A DNA stretch of 64,000 nt from Oscillatoriophycideae cyanobacterium NC_groundwater_1537_Pr4_S-0.65um_50_18 (lineage in GTDB: Bacteria; Cyanobacteriota; Cyanobacteriia; Elainellales; Elainellaceae). The notes below the pieces were generated by a model. That model made no database searches. It worked only from the letters and a program-made list of their open reading frames with translations, and had not been told where the DNA came from. How positions within the stretch are numbered: position 1 is the stretch's first letter; each line of letters begins with the position of its first letter. Below, in pieces: positions 39,199 to 49,096 of this stretch. A program made the translations under genes and the position numbers. Where the stretch lies: positions 372,001 through 436,000 of the forward strand of contig JACQYI010000006.1 of assembly GCA_016208305.1 (NCBI GenBank). The letters run 5' to 3'.

Positions 39199-40914
39199 TC
39201 AAGCCGGTAACGTGTAGCGACTTGTGATAGCGGCCTTAATGCGATCGCGACTTTCGGTGGCAGATAGTTGAGAACTCTCGACCTCAGCCGCTTCATCCGC
39301 TAACGTGTCATCTTTGATAGCCTCTCGAAACCAGCAAGAATAATCTTGCTGCTGCAAATGGTGCAGCCAAGTTTCTTCATCGACGCCTTCTGCCAGTTCC
39401 ATGAACATCATCAAATTTTGGGCTTTTAGGTTCAGCTTAGCTTCTGCCCCTCGAAAGTAAAAGCACTTATCTGCACCCAGCTCACCCTCAGCGTAGTTTC
39501 GCATGTGGCGACGACGTTCCACCCGGGGCGGGGTAATGTGAAAGCGAAATGGCTCATTGTCCTCGTCCGCTTGGCGATCCCAAGCCAGCACTTCGCCTGA
39601 ATCTAGACGATCGGGCAACGGCTCCGGTAGGTCACATCCAACCGTGTTGCAAAAGCTGGCGATCGTCTCATGGGGCGCTTTACCGACCGCAATGACCATA
39701 TTAATAAGTGACAAAGCTGGAATGGCGACGTGATCGGGATGGACTGTAATCAGCAATAGATTGCTTAAGGCTTGGGGAAGGGTGAGAGAAGCAGGGTGCC
39801 AGGAGGCAGGCAGCATATGGTGCGCCTCATCGACTACGATCCAATGCGGTCGTCCTGTACGCGCTCTCAATTCCATCAGCGAAGGTAGCAGCCCAGCGAA
39901 GAAGGCAGGTCGTTCGTCTAGCTTGACGCTGAGCAGATTGACAATCACGCTTTGTTCAGGTCTGTTGAGCAGATCTAGAACTTCACTAATATTGGGAGGC
40001 TGCTGACTATCGCCCAAAACTACAGCGCCTTCAAAGCCTTCATAATCTCCTTCTGGATCAATGATGCAAAACTGATAAGCCTGCTCTGCTAGCCGCTCCA
40101 GAATGCCCATTGCTAGAGTAGATTTGCCGCCTCCAGAAGTTCCTGCCAGCAGCAAACTCGTTCCATAGGGCTGTAACTTCACTTCTGTGCCCTCTTTGTC
40201 TGTACCCAGCAAAATTTGATGGCGATCGAGCGATTCCGCAAACTCTTCCAGATCGGACGCTGTAATCTTGTCAATCAATTCGGTAACGCCTGCTCCTCGG
40301 CTGTGCTGAGTCACCCAATCCGCCCGGTCTTTCAGCATCGGTAACGCGTTGGCAACCGCCACCGAAAACTCGCAGACTTCTAAAAACGCGTGATCATTTT
40401 CAGCATCGCCAACAGCAACCACATTGTGGGGAGACAAACCCATATGAGCTAGAGCAGCTTTCAGTCCTGACGCTTTGTTAATGCCGGACGGCAAGACCAT
40501 AACGGCTCCCTTGTTAAAGATGACTTGCAGCTCCAGCCCTAGATCGCGAATGGTTTCTAAAACAACAGTTTCGTGAGGATGCCAAGTTGCAACAATAACC
40601 TGCCCTACCCCCAGTGGCTCAACGTTGCGCGCTTGCAAAGCTTGAACAAAGGCTTCAGGCGGGCGATCGCCCAAGGGCTTTTTCTCATGGGTGGCTGGGA
40701 AGTATAGCAACGCTCCATTTTCCGCCACAACACAGTCAAACAGATCCACTTGCGCAAACGTTTGGCACAGGTCATCTAACTGTCGTCCAGTCACAAGAAT
40801 CAATTTACGCCCAGATTCTTTTAGACGTTTGAGCGCATCTAATGTCTCCGGAGAAACCTGGCTGTCAGTGGCTAGAGTACCGTCATAATCGGTTGCAAGA
40901 GTAAGGTAGCGCAT
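39199..40914 (-). CDS. HAD-IIB phosphatase fused to a HerA/DUF87-type ATPase
   Basis: A 571-residue two-domain protein. Residues 1-215 are a Cof-type HAD hydrolase: nucleophile DYDGT (D9/D11), VTGR, and GDAENDHAF (169-177), with all catalytic aspartates present. Residues about 235-480 are a P-loop ATPase with Walker A AGTSGGGKST (257-266) and Walker B VVDEAHH (360-366), plus IIDPEGDYEGF typical of DUF87/HerA-like proteins. A C-terminal ~80-residue helical tail follows with HMRNYAEGELGADKCFYFRG. The HAD part should hydrolyse a small phosphoester, perhaps a sugar phosphate. How the ATPase serves that is unknown. Monocistronic. Confidence 0.85.
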   Translation of the reverse strand: MRYLTLATDYDGTLATDSQVSPETLDALKRLKESGRKLILVTGRQLDDLCQTFAQVDLFDCVVAENGALLYFPATHEKKPLGDRPPEAFVQALQARNVEPLGVGQVIVATWHPHETVVLETIRDLGLELQVIFNKGAVMVLPSGINKASGLKAALAHMGLSPHNVVAVGDAENDHAFLEVCEFSVAVANALPMLKDRADWVTQHSRGAGVTELIDKITASDLEEFAESLDRHQILLGTDKEGTEVKLQPYGTSLLLAGTSGGGKSTLAMGILERLAEQAYQFCIIDPEGDYEGFEGAVVLGDSQQPPNISEVLDLLNRPEQSVIVNLLSVKLDERPAFFAGLLPSLMELRARTGRPHWIVVDEAHHMLPASWHPASLTLPQALSNLLLITVHPDHVAIPALSLINMVIAVGKAPHETIASFCNTVGCDLPEPLPDRLDSGEVLAWDRQADEDNEPFRFHITPPRVERRRHMRNYAEGELGADKCFYFRGAEAKLNLKAQNLMMFMELAEGVDEETWLHHLQQQDYSCWFREAIKDDTLADEAAEVESSQLSATESRDRIKAAITSRYTLPA

Positions 40915-41241
40915 AGAGATGGCTTAAGATTTGCCTACAGAATGGAGGTCGGAGTTATTTCTACAATGGACTTCCAGCTTGGGGACGTCTACCCAAGTTA
41001 GCCCTGTATTCCTTAACTATGTATGCCCCTGAAAGATCTTTCGCGAAAGCATTTCACTCTTTCAAAGAATGGCTTGATCGAATCTGCGATCGGGCGCATC
41101 TAGCAGTTGGGGGAACCTCTAAATGTTACGAGAGCGGGAGGGTGGGATGATGCGATCGTCGTTATTTACTCTCCCATCATCCCACTCTCTCATCACTAAA
41201 AACATCCGCTCCCCTAGCGACGAGATGTACCCTCTGCAATC
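40915..41241. other. Intergenic region, HAD-ATPase gene to the stress-protein gene
   Basis: About 330 nt. It contains a loose inverted similarity between a GGGAGGGTGGGATGATG and CATCATCCCACTCTC (about 41138-41197). No gene supported. Confidence 0.5.
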
Positions 41242-41757
41242 TTACGAACGGGTTAACTCTGCATACCCTTGAATGTTTTCGGGTTCAAATTGGCGCAGGA
41301 TGCCCGTGGCTTGCCGCACAAGCTCCTCAGTACCCTTGACAATAATCAGATACTTTCCGGCATTAAGACGATTGCGATAGGGTAGCGCATCGCCACTGCC
41401 GCTCACTAAACCAACGCCACCACCCACAAAATACGCGCCCAAGGCACCGGATGCTGCACCCAGTAAGCCACCCAAAATGTGATTACCAAAACTCCCGATC
41501 GGCAAAGTTTCGATACCTGATAGAAGATTAAAGGCGTATCCTGAAGCGAAGCCAAAAGGAACTAGCCAATACACCAGTCGTTTTGCCCCTTTGCTAGCTT
41601 GCTGAGCCGGATCGATTAATCCATACTCATCTGCACTTTTATAACCACGGCCTAAAATATCAAACTGATTATTGGATAACCCTTCTTGCTCAAGCGCGGA
41701 GTAAGCGGCTTCAGCTTGATTACGATCTGATAAAACTGCAACGAGATAATTCATCAT
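41242..41757 (-). CDS. General-stress-like membrane protein (DUF1269/YflT type)
   Basis: A 171-residue protein: N-terminal ferredoxin-like alpha/beta part (MMNYLVAVLSDRNQAEAAYSALEQ), a central Gly/Ala-rich hydrophobic stretch with two probable membrane passes (about 62-80 and 90-118), and a C-terminal beta-alpha segment (KYLIIVKGTEELVRQATGIL). This fits the general-stress-protein group with a glycine-zipper-like middle. GAGGTT just before the ATG is a good ribosome binding site. It is followed upstream on the same strand by a 34-aa membrane peptide gene and sits in a cluster of membrane and stress genes. Function inferred only from the family. Confidence 0.72.
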   Translation of the reverse strand: MMNYLVAVLSDRNQAEAAYSALEQEGLSNNQFDILGRGYKSADEYGLIDPAQQASKGAKRLVYWLVPFGFASGYAFNLLSGIETLPIGSFGNHILGGLLGAASGALGAYFVGGGVGLVSGSGDALPYRNRLNAGKYLIIVKGTEELVRQATGILRQFEPENIQGYAELTRS

Positions 41758-41797
41758 AACCTCAGTCTTGAATGCCTCAGAATTGAATGAACGAGTG

Positions 41798-41902
41798 TTA
41801 AATCGAGGGATGAGAATCGATGAGTGGCTGAAGAAGGAGGGCGATCGCTCCCACAGCTACAAACGATAAAGTGACCCAAAGTAAAGTTAAGTTCAGCTGC
41901 AT
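41798..41902 (-). CDS. 34-aa single-span membrane peptide
   Basis: Small ORF whose product starts MQLNLTLLWVTLSFVAVGAI and ends LLLQPLIDSHPSI: one membrane helix of about 20 residues with a short acidic/His tail. Its ribosome binding site GAGGAG lies 7 nt before the ATG, the strongest in this region. It precedes the general-stress-like gene by 40 nt on the same strand and lies divergent from psaL. Size and shape recall small photosystem or NDH subunits, but I cannot match it to a named one. Below the usual length cut-off. Confidence 0.6.
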   Translation of the reverse strand: MQLNLTLLWVTLSFVAVGAIALLLQPLIDSHPSI

Positions 41903-42368
41903 AGAAATCTCCTCGTAGTTTCTTCCCGGTAGTTTCTTCCTGAGTACTGCCTTAATATTTTGTCTAGAATTTTTATATTCCGTCTTCTGTTACTCATTCC
42001 TTGTGAAAAGGATAACGGTATTAAGCTATTAAAGTTAACTTATTAAAGCTTGCCAGCACATTCCATCCATCTAAAGCATGAATGCCTTCTTCTGTAGGTA
42101 TTTGAGGATGTTTTTGTAGAGAATTGTCTCTCTTAAGAAGTATCTAAATTGCAAATCCAGCTTGAATTTATCTTGCCCCTAGCTAATAGTTTCTATATCT
42201 TGACAAGAGTATAAAATAGATAGCCCTGTAAGCATCTGGAACTTATCAAGATAAATATTAGATTTCTAACGGTCTATGGCTTAAGCATGATGCTTTTCTA
42301 CAAAAATATTTTTAGGCTATCTGCATTACTTCTACGGATTGCTGTTGGCTATTAGGAGCTTATAGAGA
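41903..42368. other. psaL upstream region
   Basis: About 470 AT-rich nt between divergent genes, with a 14-bp-period duplication (41915-41940) in the leader of the 34-aa gene, a TATAAAAT box at 42210 and a small AAGCATGATGCTT palindrome near 42283. A psaI gene, often linked to psaL, was looked for and not found. Confidence 0.5.
41915..41940. repeat. Tandem duplication, 14-bp period
   Basis: GTAGTTTCTTCC at 41915-41926 and 41929-41940, exact, just upstream of the 34-aa membrane peptide's ribosome binding site. Confidence 0.8.
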
Positions 42369-42908
42369 ATGACTCAGCTTATTGAAAAAATTGAGCGATC
42401 GAACAATCGCCCTAGCGATCCTAGAAATCAAGAAGCCATTTATCCTGTTGCAGATCCGCAATACGCAGATCTCGCAACGCCCATCAATTCTTCACCGCTT
42501 GTACGGGCGTTTGTCAGCAATCTCTCTGCCTACCGACATGGCCTATCGCCTTTGCGGCGAGGACTAGAGGCAGGTTTGGCTCACGGGTATATTTTGGTAG
42601 GCCCTTTTGCAAAATTCAATCCCTTACGCTACACCGAGAGCGGCACGCTAATTGCATTACTCTCTGCTTTAGCACTGGTTTTGATTTCAAGTCTTGCTAT
42701 TGTGTTCTATGCCGCTAGCAACCCTCCAGGCCCGCTTTCGGCAGTGGCTGCCCCCACTCCTCCTGATGCGTTCAAGTCACAAAAAGGTTGGAATGAGTAT
42801 GCAAAAGGGTTTACCTTAGGCGGTTCGATAGGCGCGATCGCAGCCTATTTTATACTCGCGAACTTTGATGTGTATGGAAATTTCTTGACCTTAATTGGAG
42901 CAAAGTAA
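42369..42908 (+). CDS. psaL: Photosystem I subunit XI (PsaL)
   Basis: PsaL joins photosystem I monomers into trimers or tetramers. The 179-residue protein has the conserved ATPINSSPLVRAFVSNLSAYR (in two overlapping parts) and GLSPLRRGLEAGLAHGYILVGPF segments, three hydrophobic helices (about 66-80, 95-115, 147-165), and a C-terminal ANFDVYGNFLTL. The loop before the last helix is long and proline-rich, NPPGPLSAVAAPTPP (118-132). A proline-rich motif here has been reported to mark PsaL of cyanobacteria with tetrameric rather than trimeric photosystem I. No psaI is adjacent. An AGGAG lies about 10 nt before the ATG. Terminator at 42921. Confidence 0.95.
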   Translation: MTQLIEKIERSNNRPSDPRNQEAIYPVADPQYADLATPINSSPLVRAFVSNLSAYRHGLSPLRRGLEAGLAHGYILVGPFAKFNPLRYTESGTLIALLSALALVLISSLAIVFYAASNPPGPLSAVAAPTPPDAFKSQKGWNEYAKGFTLGGSIGAIAAYFILANFDVYGNFLTLIGAK

Positions 42909-42920
42909 TTGCAGAGAAAT

Positions 42921-42962
42921 AGAGTGCTCAGGAATCCCTTATTTCTTGAGCACTCTGTTTTT
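42921..42962 (+). terminator. psaL terminator
   Basis: AGAGTGCTCA (42921-42930) / TGAGCACTCT (42947-42956), perfect 10-bp stem, followed by GTTTTT, 12 nt after the psaL stop. Confidence 0.85.
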
Positions 42963-42982
42963 AATCAAGATTCGCCTCACAG

Positions 42983-43032
42983 GATTAGTCACAGATTAGT
43001 CACGAAAAAGTCAGCCACAAAGAAGTCAGCCA
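42983..43032. repeat. Two adjacent tandem duplications, 11- and 15-bp periods
   Basis: GATTAGTCACA/GATTAGTCACG (42983-43004), then AAGTCAGCCA at 43008 and 43023. Together they fill most of the SDR leader. Confidence 0.75.
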
Positions 43033-43059
43033 GGAAAATTTTTCTCAACAGGAATTAAG

Positions 43060-44082
43060 ATGCAGTTAAAGCCAATTGCTCAACAGGTTGTAGTTGTAGT
43101 AGGCGCGTCAAGCGGTATTGGGCGAGAAACGGCTTTACTGTTTGCTCAGCAGGGTGCAAAAGTCGTGATTTCAGCGCGGAGTGAGCCAGGACTCTCTTCT
43201 CTAGCCGATGAAATTCGGCAAGCAGGAGGTGAAGTCACGATCGTGACTGCTGATGTCTCTATCGTTGAGCAGGTAAAAGCGATCGCCGATAAAGCCATTG
43301 CCATTTATGGGCGAATCGATACCTGGGTTCATGCTTCTGCAACTTCCGTTTTTTCTACTTTCGATCGCCTAACGCCAGAAGAATTTAAGCGCGTAATTGA
43401 TGTCAATTTAATGGGGCAAGTTTATGGAGCAATGGTTGCTTTACCCTATTTGAAGCAAGAGGGAGGTGGCGCACTCATCCATATTTCTTCAATGGAAGGT
43501 CGGCGAGCGTTGCCTTTTCAGAGTGCCTATTCTTCTGCAAAACATGGCATCGAAGGTTTTCTCGAATCTCTGCGGGTTGAGTTGGCTCATGAGGGAGTTC
43601 CGATTAGTGTTACCAGTGTCAAACCTTCAGTTATCAACACGCCTTTCTATAACAATGGCAAAACAAAGTTAGGCGTTAAGCCCACTGGAATTCCGCCTTA
43701 CTATCAGCCCAGTCTTGTCGCAAAGGCGATTCTACAGGCAGCTGAGCATCCAACCCGAGATGTCATCGTCGGAGATGTGGGTAAAGTTCTAGACGTATTG
43801 CAGCGGCTCTCTCCTGCCTTAGTCGATTCCTTACTGCTACTCATCGGGTTTAAGGGGCAAAAAACGGATGAGTTAAAAGCTGAAACCGCTTCTCATAATC
43901 TTTATGAGCCTGTGCCTGAGAATGACACCGTTGAAGGAGATTTTGGTCATCTCGTCGTGCCTAGTCTCACCGATTGGTTCGATCGCCATCCACCGATTAA
44001 ATGGGGAGCAACAGCATTAATTGGTCTGGCAGGAATCGCTTTAGTCACTTCAAAGATGCTTAGCAACAAACAACAAGTCTAA
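43060..44082 (+). CDS. Membrane-anchored short-chain dehydrogenase/reductase
   Basis: Classical SDR of 340 residues: cofactor motif GASSGIG (15-21), TADVS, active-site S143/S144, Y157 and K161 in YSSAK. The start VVVVGASSGIG with an Arg in SARSEP (about 40) suggests NADP(H). After the ~250-residue catalytic part there is a tail ending in a membrane helix (about 318-335, WGATALIGLAGIALVTSKM). Such tail-anchored SDRs occur in cyanobacteria beside SRPBCC and DUF2231 genes, as here. AGGAATTAAG precedes the ATG. Likely an operon with the SRPBCC gene 45 nt downstream. Substrate unknown. Confidence 0.87.
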   Translation: MQLKPIAQQVVVVVGASSGIGRETALLFAQQGAKVVISARSEPGLSSLADEIRQAGGEVTIVTADVSIVEQVKAIADKAIAIYGRIDTWVHASATSVFSTFDRLTPEEFKRVIDVNLMGQVYGAMVALPYLKQEGGGALIHISSMEGRRALPFQSAYSSAKHGIEGFLESLRVELAHEGVPISVTSVKPSVINTPFYNNGKTKLGVKPTGIPPYYQPSLVAKAILQAAEHPTRDVIVGDVGKVLDVLQRLSPALVDSLLLLIGFKGQKTDELKAETASHNLYEPVPENDTVEGDFGHLVVPSLTDWFDRHPPIKWGATALIGLAGIALVTSKMLSNKQQV

Positions 44083-44127
44083 GTTTCATCACTATTGTTC
44101 TACATTTATCAACTGAAGAGGTAACTC

Positions 44128-44865
44128 ATGGAAGAGATCACAAATCAATCCAACCAAGCTAGCCTATCTAGCAATTCCGACAGCAGCGTCAGTGAAACCG
44201 AGCGCTGGGCCTCTTTAATTGGAGGAGGCACCCTAGTCTTAGCGGGGCTGAGGCAAGGTTCTCTAAGAGGTGTTTTGACAGCATTAGCAGGGGGTACTCT
44301 TGTGCATCATGGTGTGACCAGCAAAAAAAGCATCAAAGAAACCGTTGGTGATGCAGTAGGTGCTAACCAAAGCATCAAGGTCGAAAAGTCAGTGACGATT
44401 CAGAATAAGTCGCCCGAAGAGCTGTATCATTTTTGGCGCAATTTTGCGAATCTGCCTGCATTTATGAAGCATCTCAAATCAGTCCAGGTGATTGACCTAC
44501 AGCGATCGCATTGGGTGGCTAATGCTCCCGGTGGCGCAACCATCGAGTGGGATGCTGAAATTGTAAATGATCAGGAAAATAAGCTGATCTCTTGGGCTTC
44601 CATTGAAGGTTCAGAAGTTGATAACGCTGGCTTTGTTCGCTTTCAATCTGCTCCTGCCGGACGCGGAACTGAAGTCAAAGTTGTATTGGAGTACAGCCCA
44701 ATTGGAGGTATTTTGGGAAGTGCGATCGCAAAGCTTTTTGGTGAAGAACCGGAGCAGCAGATTGGAGATGATTTGCGACGGTTCAAACAATTGATGGAAG
44801 CAGGTGAAATTGCCACTACTGAAAATCAGTCTACGGGGCGGGGTCGTGACGGTACTAGCACTTGA
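44128..44865 (+). CDS. SRPBCC (cyclase/dehydrase-type) membrane-associated protein
   Basis: A 245-residue protein. The N-terminal part (about 28-72) has a Gly-rich hydrophobic hairpin, SLIGGGTLVLAGL...GVLTALAGGTLVHHG, as in DUF2892-type anchors. Residues 85-230 form the SRPBCC/START-like fold: SVTIQNKSPEELYHFWRNF, LKSVQVID, then WDAEIVNDQENKLISW and VRFQSAPAGRGTEV. This fold binds hydrophobic ligands. A ribosome binding site GAGG lies before the ATG. With the SDR upstream it may act on a membrane lipid or pigment, which is inference. An imperfect 16-bp duplication and a 13-bp hairpin follow the stop. Confidence 0.85.
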   Translation: MEEITNQSNQASLSSNSDSSVSETERWASLIGGGTLVLAGLRQGSLRGVLTALAGGTLVHHGVTSKKSIKETVGDAVGANQSIKVEKSVTIQNKSPEELYHFWRNFANLPAFMKHLKSVQVIDLQRSHWVANAPGGATIEWDAEIVNDQENKLISWASIEGSEVDNAGFVRFQSAPAGRGTEVKVVLEYSPIGGILGSAIAKLFGEEPEQQIGDDLRRFKQLMEAGEIATTENQSTGRGRDGTST

Positions 44866-44871
44866 GGCGAC

Positions 44872-44903
44872 ATAGACATCATTTGGCATAAACATCATTT
44901 AGG
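44872..44903. repeat. Tandem duplication, 16-bp period
   Basis: ATAGACATCATTTGGC then ATAAACATCATTTAGG, 13 of 16 positions equal, 7 nt after the SRPBCC stop. Confidence 0.6.
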
Positions 44904-44928
44904 AGGGGCGTAAAACGCCCCTCCTAAA
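44898..44928. terminator. Hairpin between convergent SRPBCC and DUF2231 genes
   Basis: Perfect 13-bp stem TTTAGGAGGGGCG / CGCCCCTCCTAAA with loop TAAAA, 33 nt after one stop and 30 nt before the other. Confidence 0.65.
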
Positions 44929-44957
44929 CAAGTTAGCTATAAAGCTACAAGATTAAA

Positions 44958-45479
44958 TTAAGGTTCGTGAGGACTGCTGTAACCAATGACTGCTACTTTA
45001 TGGCGATAGACTAGTTCTGCGCCATACCAACCTGTAATGCCTAATAGCGATGCCACAATCAAGGAAACGACCAATCCGATAGGAACGATCGCCTCAGTAG
45101 GACTATCCCAACGGAGCAACCAATTCACTAACGTCAACATGAGGGCGGCAATATTGCCTACCATGTGTGCCCAACCGGCACGACGCTTACGAACGCGATC
45201 GATCTTCAAGAAATCGAGCATTCCGGTTAAAGCTGCTAAAAGGCCGCTAACAAACCCAGCTCCAATTAACCAAATTGATGCTCTTGCCCAAAAAGCATCT
45301 GCAGTCAACCAATACCCCAGATCAGTGCCAAAGGCTCCCACCAAAAATGCGATCGGGAAAGTAACAATGAGAGGATGAAAGGGGTGACCTGCCACGGCTA
45401 CAGTGCTAGGAATACCGCTATCTCGATACTCTTCCTCATTGCTTTCAATCAGCGGTGGAATATTGGGAGTTTTCGTCAT
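44958..45479 (-). CDS. DUF2231 membrane protein
   Basis: A 173-residue protein with four membrane helices. The family start GHPFHPLIVTFPIAFLVGAF is present, followed by GLLAALTGMLDFLKI, RAGWAHMVGNIAALML and SLLGITGWYGAELVYRHKVAV. The conserved histidines in GHPFHP, WAHM and the last helix could bind heme, as proposed for related families. Function unknown. Convergent with the SRPBCC gene; the same families often cluster. Confidence 0.85.
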   Translation of the reverse strand: MTKTPNIPPLIESNEEEYRDSGIPSTVAVAGHPFHPLIVTFPIAFLVGAFGTDLGYWLTADAFWARASIWLIGAGFVSGLLAALTGMLDFLKIDRVRKRRAGWAHMVGNIAALMLTLVNWLLRWDSPTEAIVPIGLVVSLIVASLLGITGWYGAELVYRHKVAVIGYSSPHEP

Positions 45480-45600
45480 TGCTTTGCCTTGATATCAGTT
45501 GACTAAATTCTCCGAAAACACAGAGGATTTGTACATCTCTCTCAAGGGATATCCCCACAGCTGGGACAAGCGATACCGAAAATAACTTTAACCAGCGAAC

Positions 45601-46341
45601 CTAAAGGGATGGAAATTGATCAATCACTGATGTTGCTTGAATCAACAATCTACTTTCTTCAACATGCAGTTCTTGAAGCCAAAACGTCACGCCTTTAATA
45701 TCAAAATTGCGAAACTCTAGCAGCTCCGTAATTTTTTCAAGGAGTGCTGCTAAAAAAGTCAAAGAGAGTCCTTGTCCTTCGGCAGAAAGGATCTCTAAGG
45801 CAATACGCTGACCATTTTGCTGAAGAAAAGGTTTAGCAATGGCTGAAAAGCTGATGGATTCACCTGTATCTTGAACAAACAGATCAGCTTTAATAGTCAT
45901 CTGATTGTCGCCCAATAGATTGACCTTGGCCTGATGAATATCGATCGCCTGTTGATTTCCTTCTACCTGCACCTTTATATTTTGCATTCGCTGACGCAAA
46001 TAGTCTGATGCCAAAGCGCGATTTAGATCCGCCTCTGTAAGGATAATTTGAGCTTGAGCATCTGTAGGTTGGGTGAACTCAATTTTGCCAAATGCTGCAC
46101 TGATTGGATTGACATCAACACTGTTAGTGCTTAGCTCAATCGAGTCCACGCGCAGGTCTTGTTTCATCACCAAGCCTTTACCCGAAATCCCCACAGAATC
46201 AACCTTACCCTGAACCAACTTAACAGGGTCAGTTCGAATATCAACGTCTATTTTTTCAACTTCGTCGAGCTGGCTATTAATACCGAGTTCCACTACCTTG
46301 CTCAGTGCTTTTTCTCCCAGATCGGGCTTATTTTCTGTCAC
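45601..46341 (-). CDS. DUF2993 (LmeA-like) lipid-binding protein
   Basis: A 246-residue protein of the DUF2993 family, beta-rich with a tubular lipid-binding fold. Recognisable are the N-terminal LGEKALSKVVELGINSQLDEVEKIDVDI (in two overlapping parts), VDSVGISGKGLVMKQDLRVDSIEL, and ILTEADLNRALASDYLRQRM. It starts at a GTG preceded by GAGGA. No signal peptide is visible, unlike mycobacterial LmeA, so in cyanobacteria it may work inside the cell, perhaps on thylakoid lipids (inference). Confidence 0.82.
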   Translation of the reverse strand: MTENKPDLGEKALSKVVELGINSQLDEVEKIDVDIRTDPVKLVQGKVDSVGISGKGLVMKQDLRVDSIELSTNSVDVNPISAAFGKIEFTQPTDAQAQIILTEADLNRALASDYLRQRMQNIKVQVEGNQQAIDIHQAKVNLLGDNQMTIKADLFVQDTGESISFSAIAKPFLQQNGQRIALEILSAEGQGLSLTFLAALLEKITELLEFRNFDIKGVTFWLQELHVEESRLLIQATSVIDQFPSL

Positions 46342-46577
46342 CTAAAAGTTTCCTCAATTAGAGCAAATGAGTGTGATTTACGAAATTCTTGTTCTATGTG
46401 AATTTCATTTCTCATCCAGCTTTATCTAGAATAGCGATCGCACAGATGCTATCCCTCTAGCTAAAGCTAGAACCAAGAGGGTTAAAAGCAGAAAATTTTC
46501 TAGGAACACAAGACTTGTGTCTTAAAAATCAGGCAACAGTTAGATTGGCACAATTTGAGTTAAATGCAATCAGGCCG

Positions 46578-46952
46578 TTACCGATTTTTGACCTGCTCGC
46601 AAAGGGTTTTCAGTGCCGACAAGAGTTGGTCAGAGTCTATAGGCTTTCTAAAAAAGGCATCTGCGCCTGTGTTCATGGCCTCATCTTGGTTCAAGACCGA
46701 TGAAGCTGTCATCAAGATGATGCCAATTTTGGAGACAGCAGGGTTGCGGCGAATTCGCTCAGCCACTGAGTAACCCACCATGTCAGGCATCAGCACATCC
46801 AGCAAGACGATATCGGGTTTTAAAGCTTCAACTTCCTCAAGTGCCTCCCAACCACCGCTGGCCGTGTTGATCCGATACCCCTCAGACTCTAGAAGCGTTT
46901 GCAGCCAGAAAGTATTGTCTTGAATATCGTCAACAATGAGGATGTGACACAC
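46578..46952 (-). CDS. Single-domain response regulator
   Basis: Receiver domain only, about 124 residues from the GTG at 46952 (VCHILIVDDIQDN); the reading frame extends 20 residues further upstream but that part is not receiver-like. Acid pocket D8/D9, phosphoacceptor D52 in LLDVLMPD, T82 and K103 in FRKPID are all present. No output domain: it probably relays phosphate or binds a partner. No kinase gene is adjacent. An AAGG lies just before the GTG. Confidence 0.88.
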   Translation of the reverse strand: MCHILIVDDIQDNTFWLQTLLESEGYRINTASGGWEALEEVEALKPDIVLLDVLMPDMVGYSVAERIRRNPAVSKIGIILMTASSVLNQDEAMNTGADAFFRKPIDSDQLLSALKTLCEQVKNR

Positions 46953-47195
46953 AGGCCTTACTCTAGACAACGAGAATATTCTACACCCATAGCTGTGTGA
47001 GGAAAAGCACAAGCCGAGGTAGAGGATTAGAACAAATGTATAGGTATCTTTATGCTCTAGGAGAGCTGATTGGGAGGACTAAGGCGACACCTTGAGCAGA
47101 CAGTGGTCATCCCAAGCAATAGCGGAAAAGGAGTCAAAAACGACACCCATCTGCAAATTGCAACATCTATTATGCAAGCGTACAACTATGGCATA

Positions 47196-47267
47196 AGCCC
47201 GTGATGAGGATTGAACTCATGACCTCACCCTTACCAAGGGTGTGCTCTACCACTGAGCCACACGGGC
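47196..47267 (-). tRNA. trnT-GGU: tRNA-Thr (GGU)
   Basis: 72-nt cloverleaf on the minus strand: acceptor GCCCGTG/CACGGGC, D arm with TGGTAGAGC, anticodon loop TTGGTAA giving GGU, T loop TTCAATC. CCA is not encoded. It follows tRNA-Tyr by 92 nt on the same strand. Confidence 0.95.
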
Positions 47268-47359
47268 AAGAAACAGCTTTGAGTTTTCAACTAGCAGTCT
47301 TAGAGATCAGTTTACCCTACTCAAAACCTAAAGTTCAAAACTCGCAGCCTGTATGTGGA

Positions 47360-47441
47360 TGGGCCGAGCTGGATTTGAACCAGCGTAGGCGTAGCCAGCG
47401 GATTTACAGTCCGCCCCCATTAACCACTCGGGCATCGACCC
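47360..47441 (-). tRNA. trnY-GUA: tRNA-Tyr (GUA)
   Basis: 82-nt class II tRNA with a long variable arm: acceptor GGGTCGA/TCGGCCC with one G-U pair, anticodon loop CTGTAAA giving GUA, T loop TTCAAAT. CCA is not encoded. Probably co-transcribed with tRNA-Thr. Confidence 0.95.
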
Positions 47442-47576
47442 AGTCGTTCCACAGTTGCTAATCGTAGCATAGAAAAACAGCAGAAGCCAAGAGTAAAATC
47501 AAAAATCTCAGTTGCGAAGCATCAAGAATTTTTCAGCCCTGCTGAGAGCCAGAGAAACGATGTCTTAAGTTCAGCG

Positions 47577-49096
<1,520 letters not shown>

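Noticed and set aside
41903-42368. psaI looked for beside psaL
   Set aside because: No ORF with a PsaI-like helix in either strand of the gap or just downstream.
47201-47461. Plus-strand frame in the tRNA pair
   Set aside because: It lies antisense to tRNA-Thr and tRNA-Tyr and is explained by their sequence.
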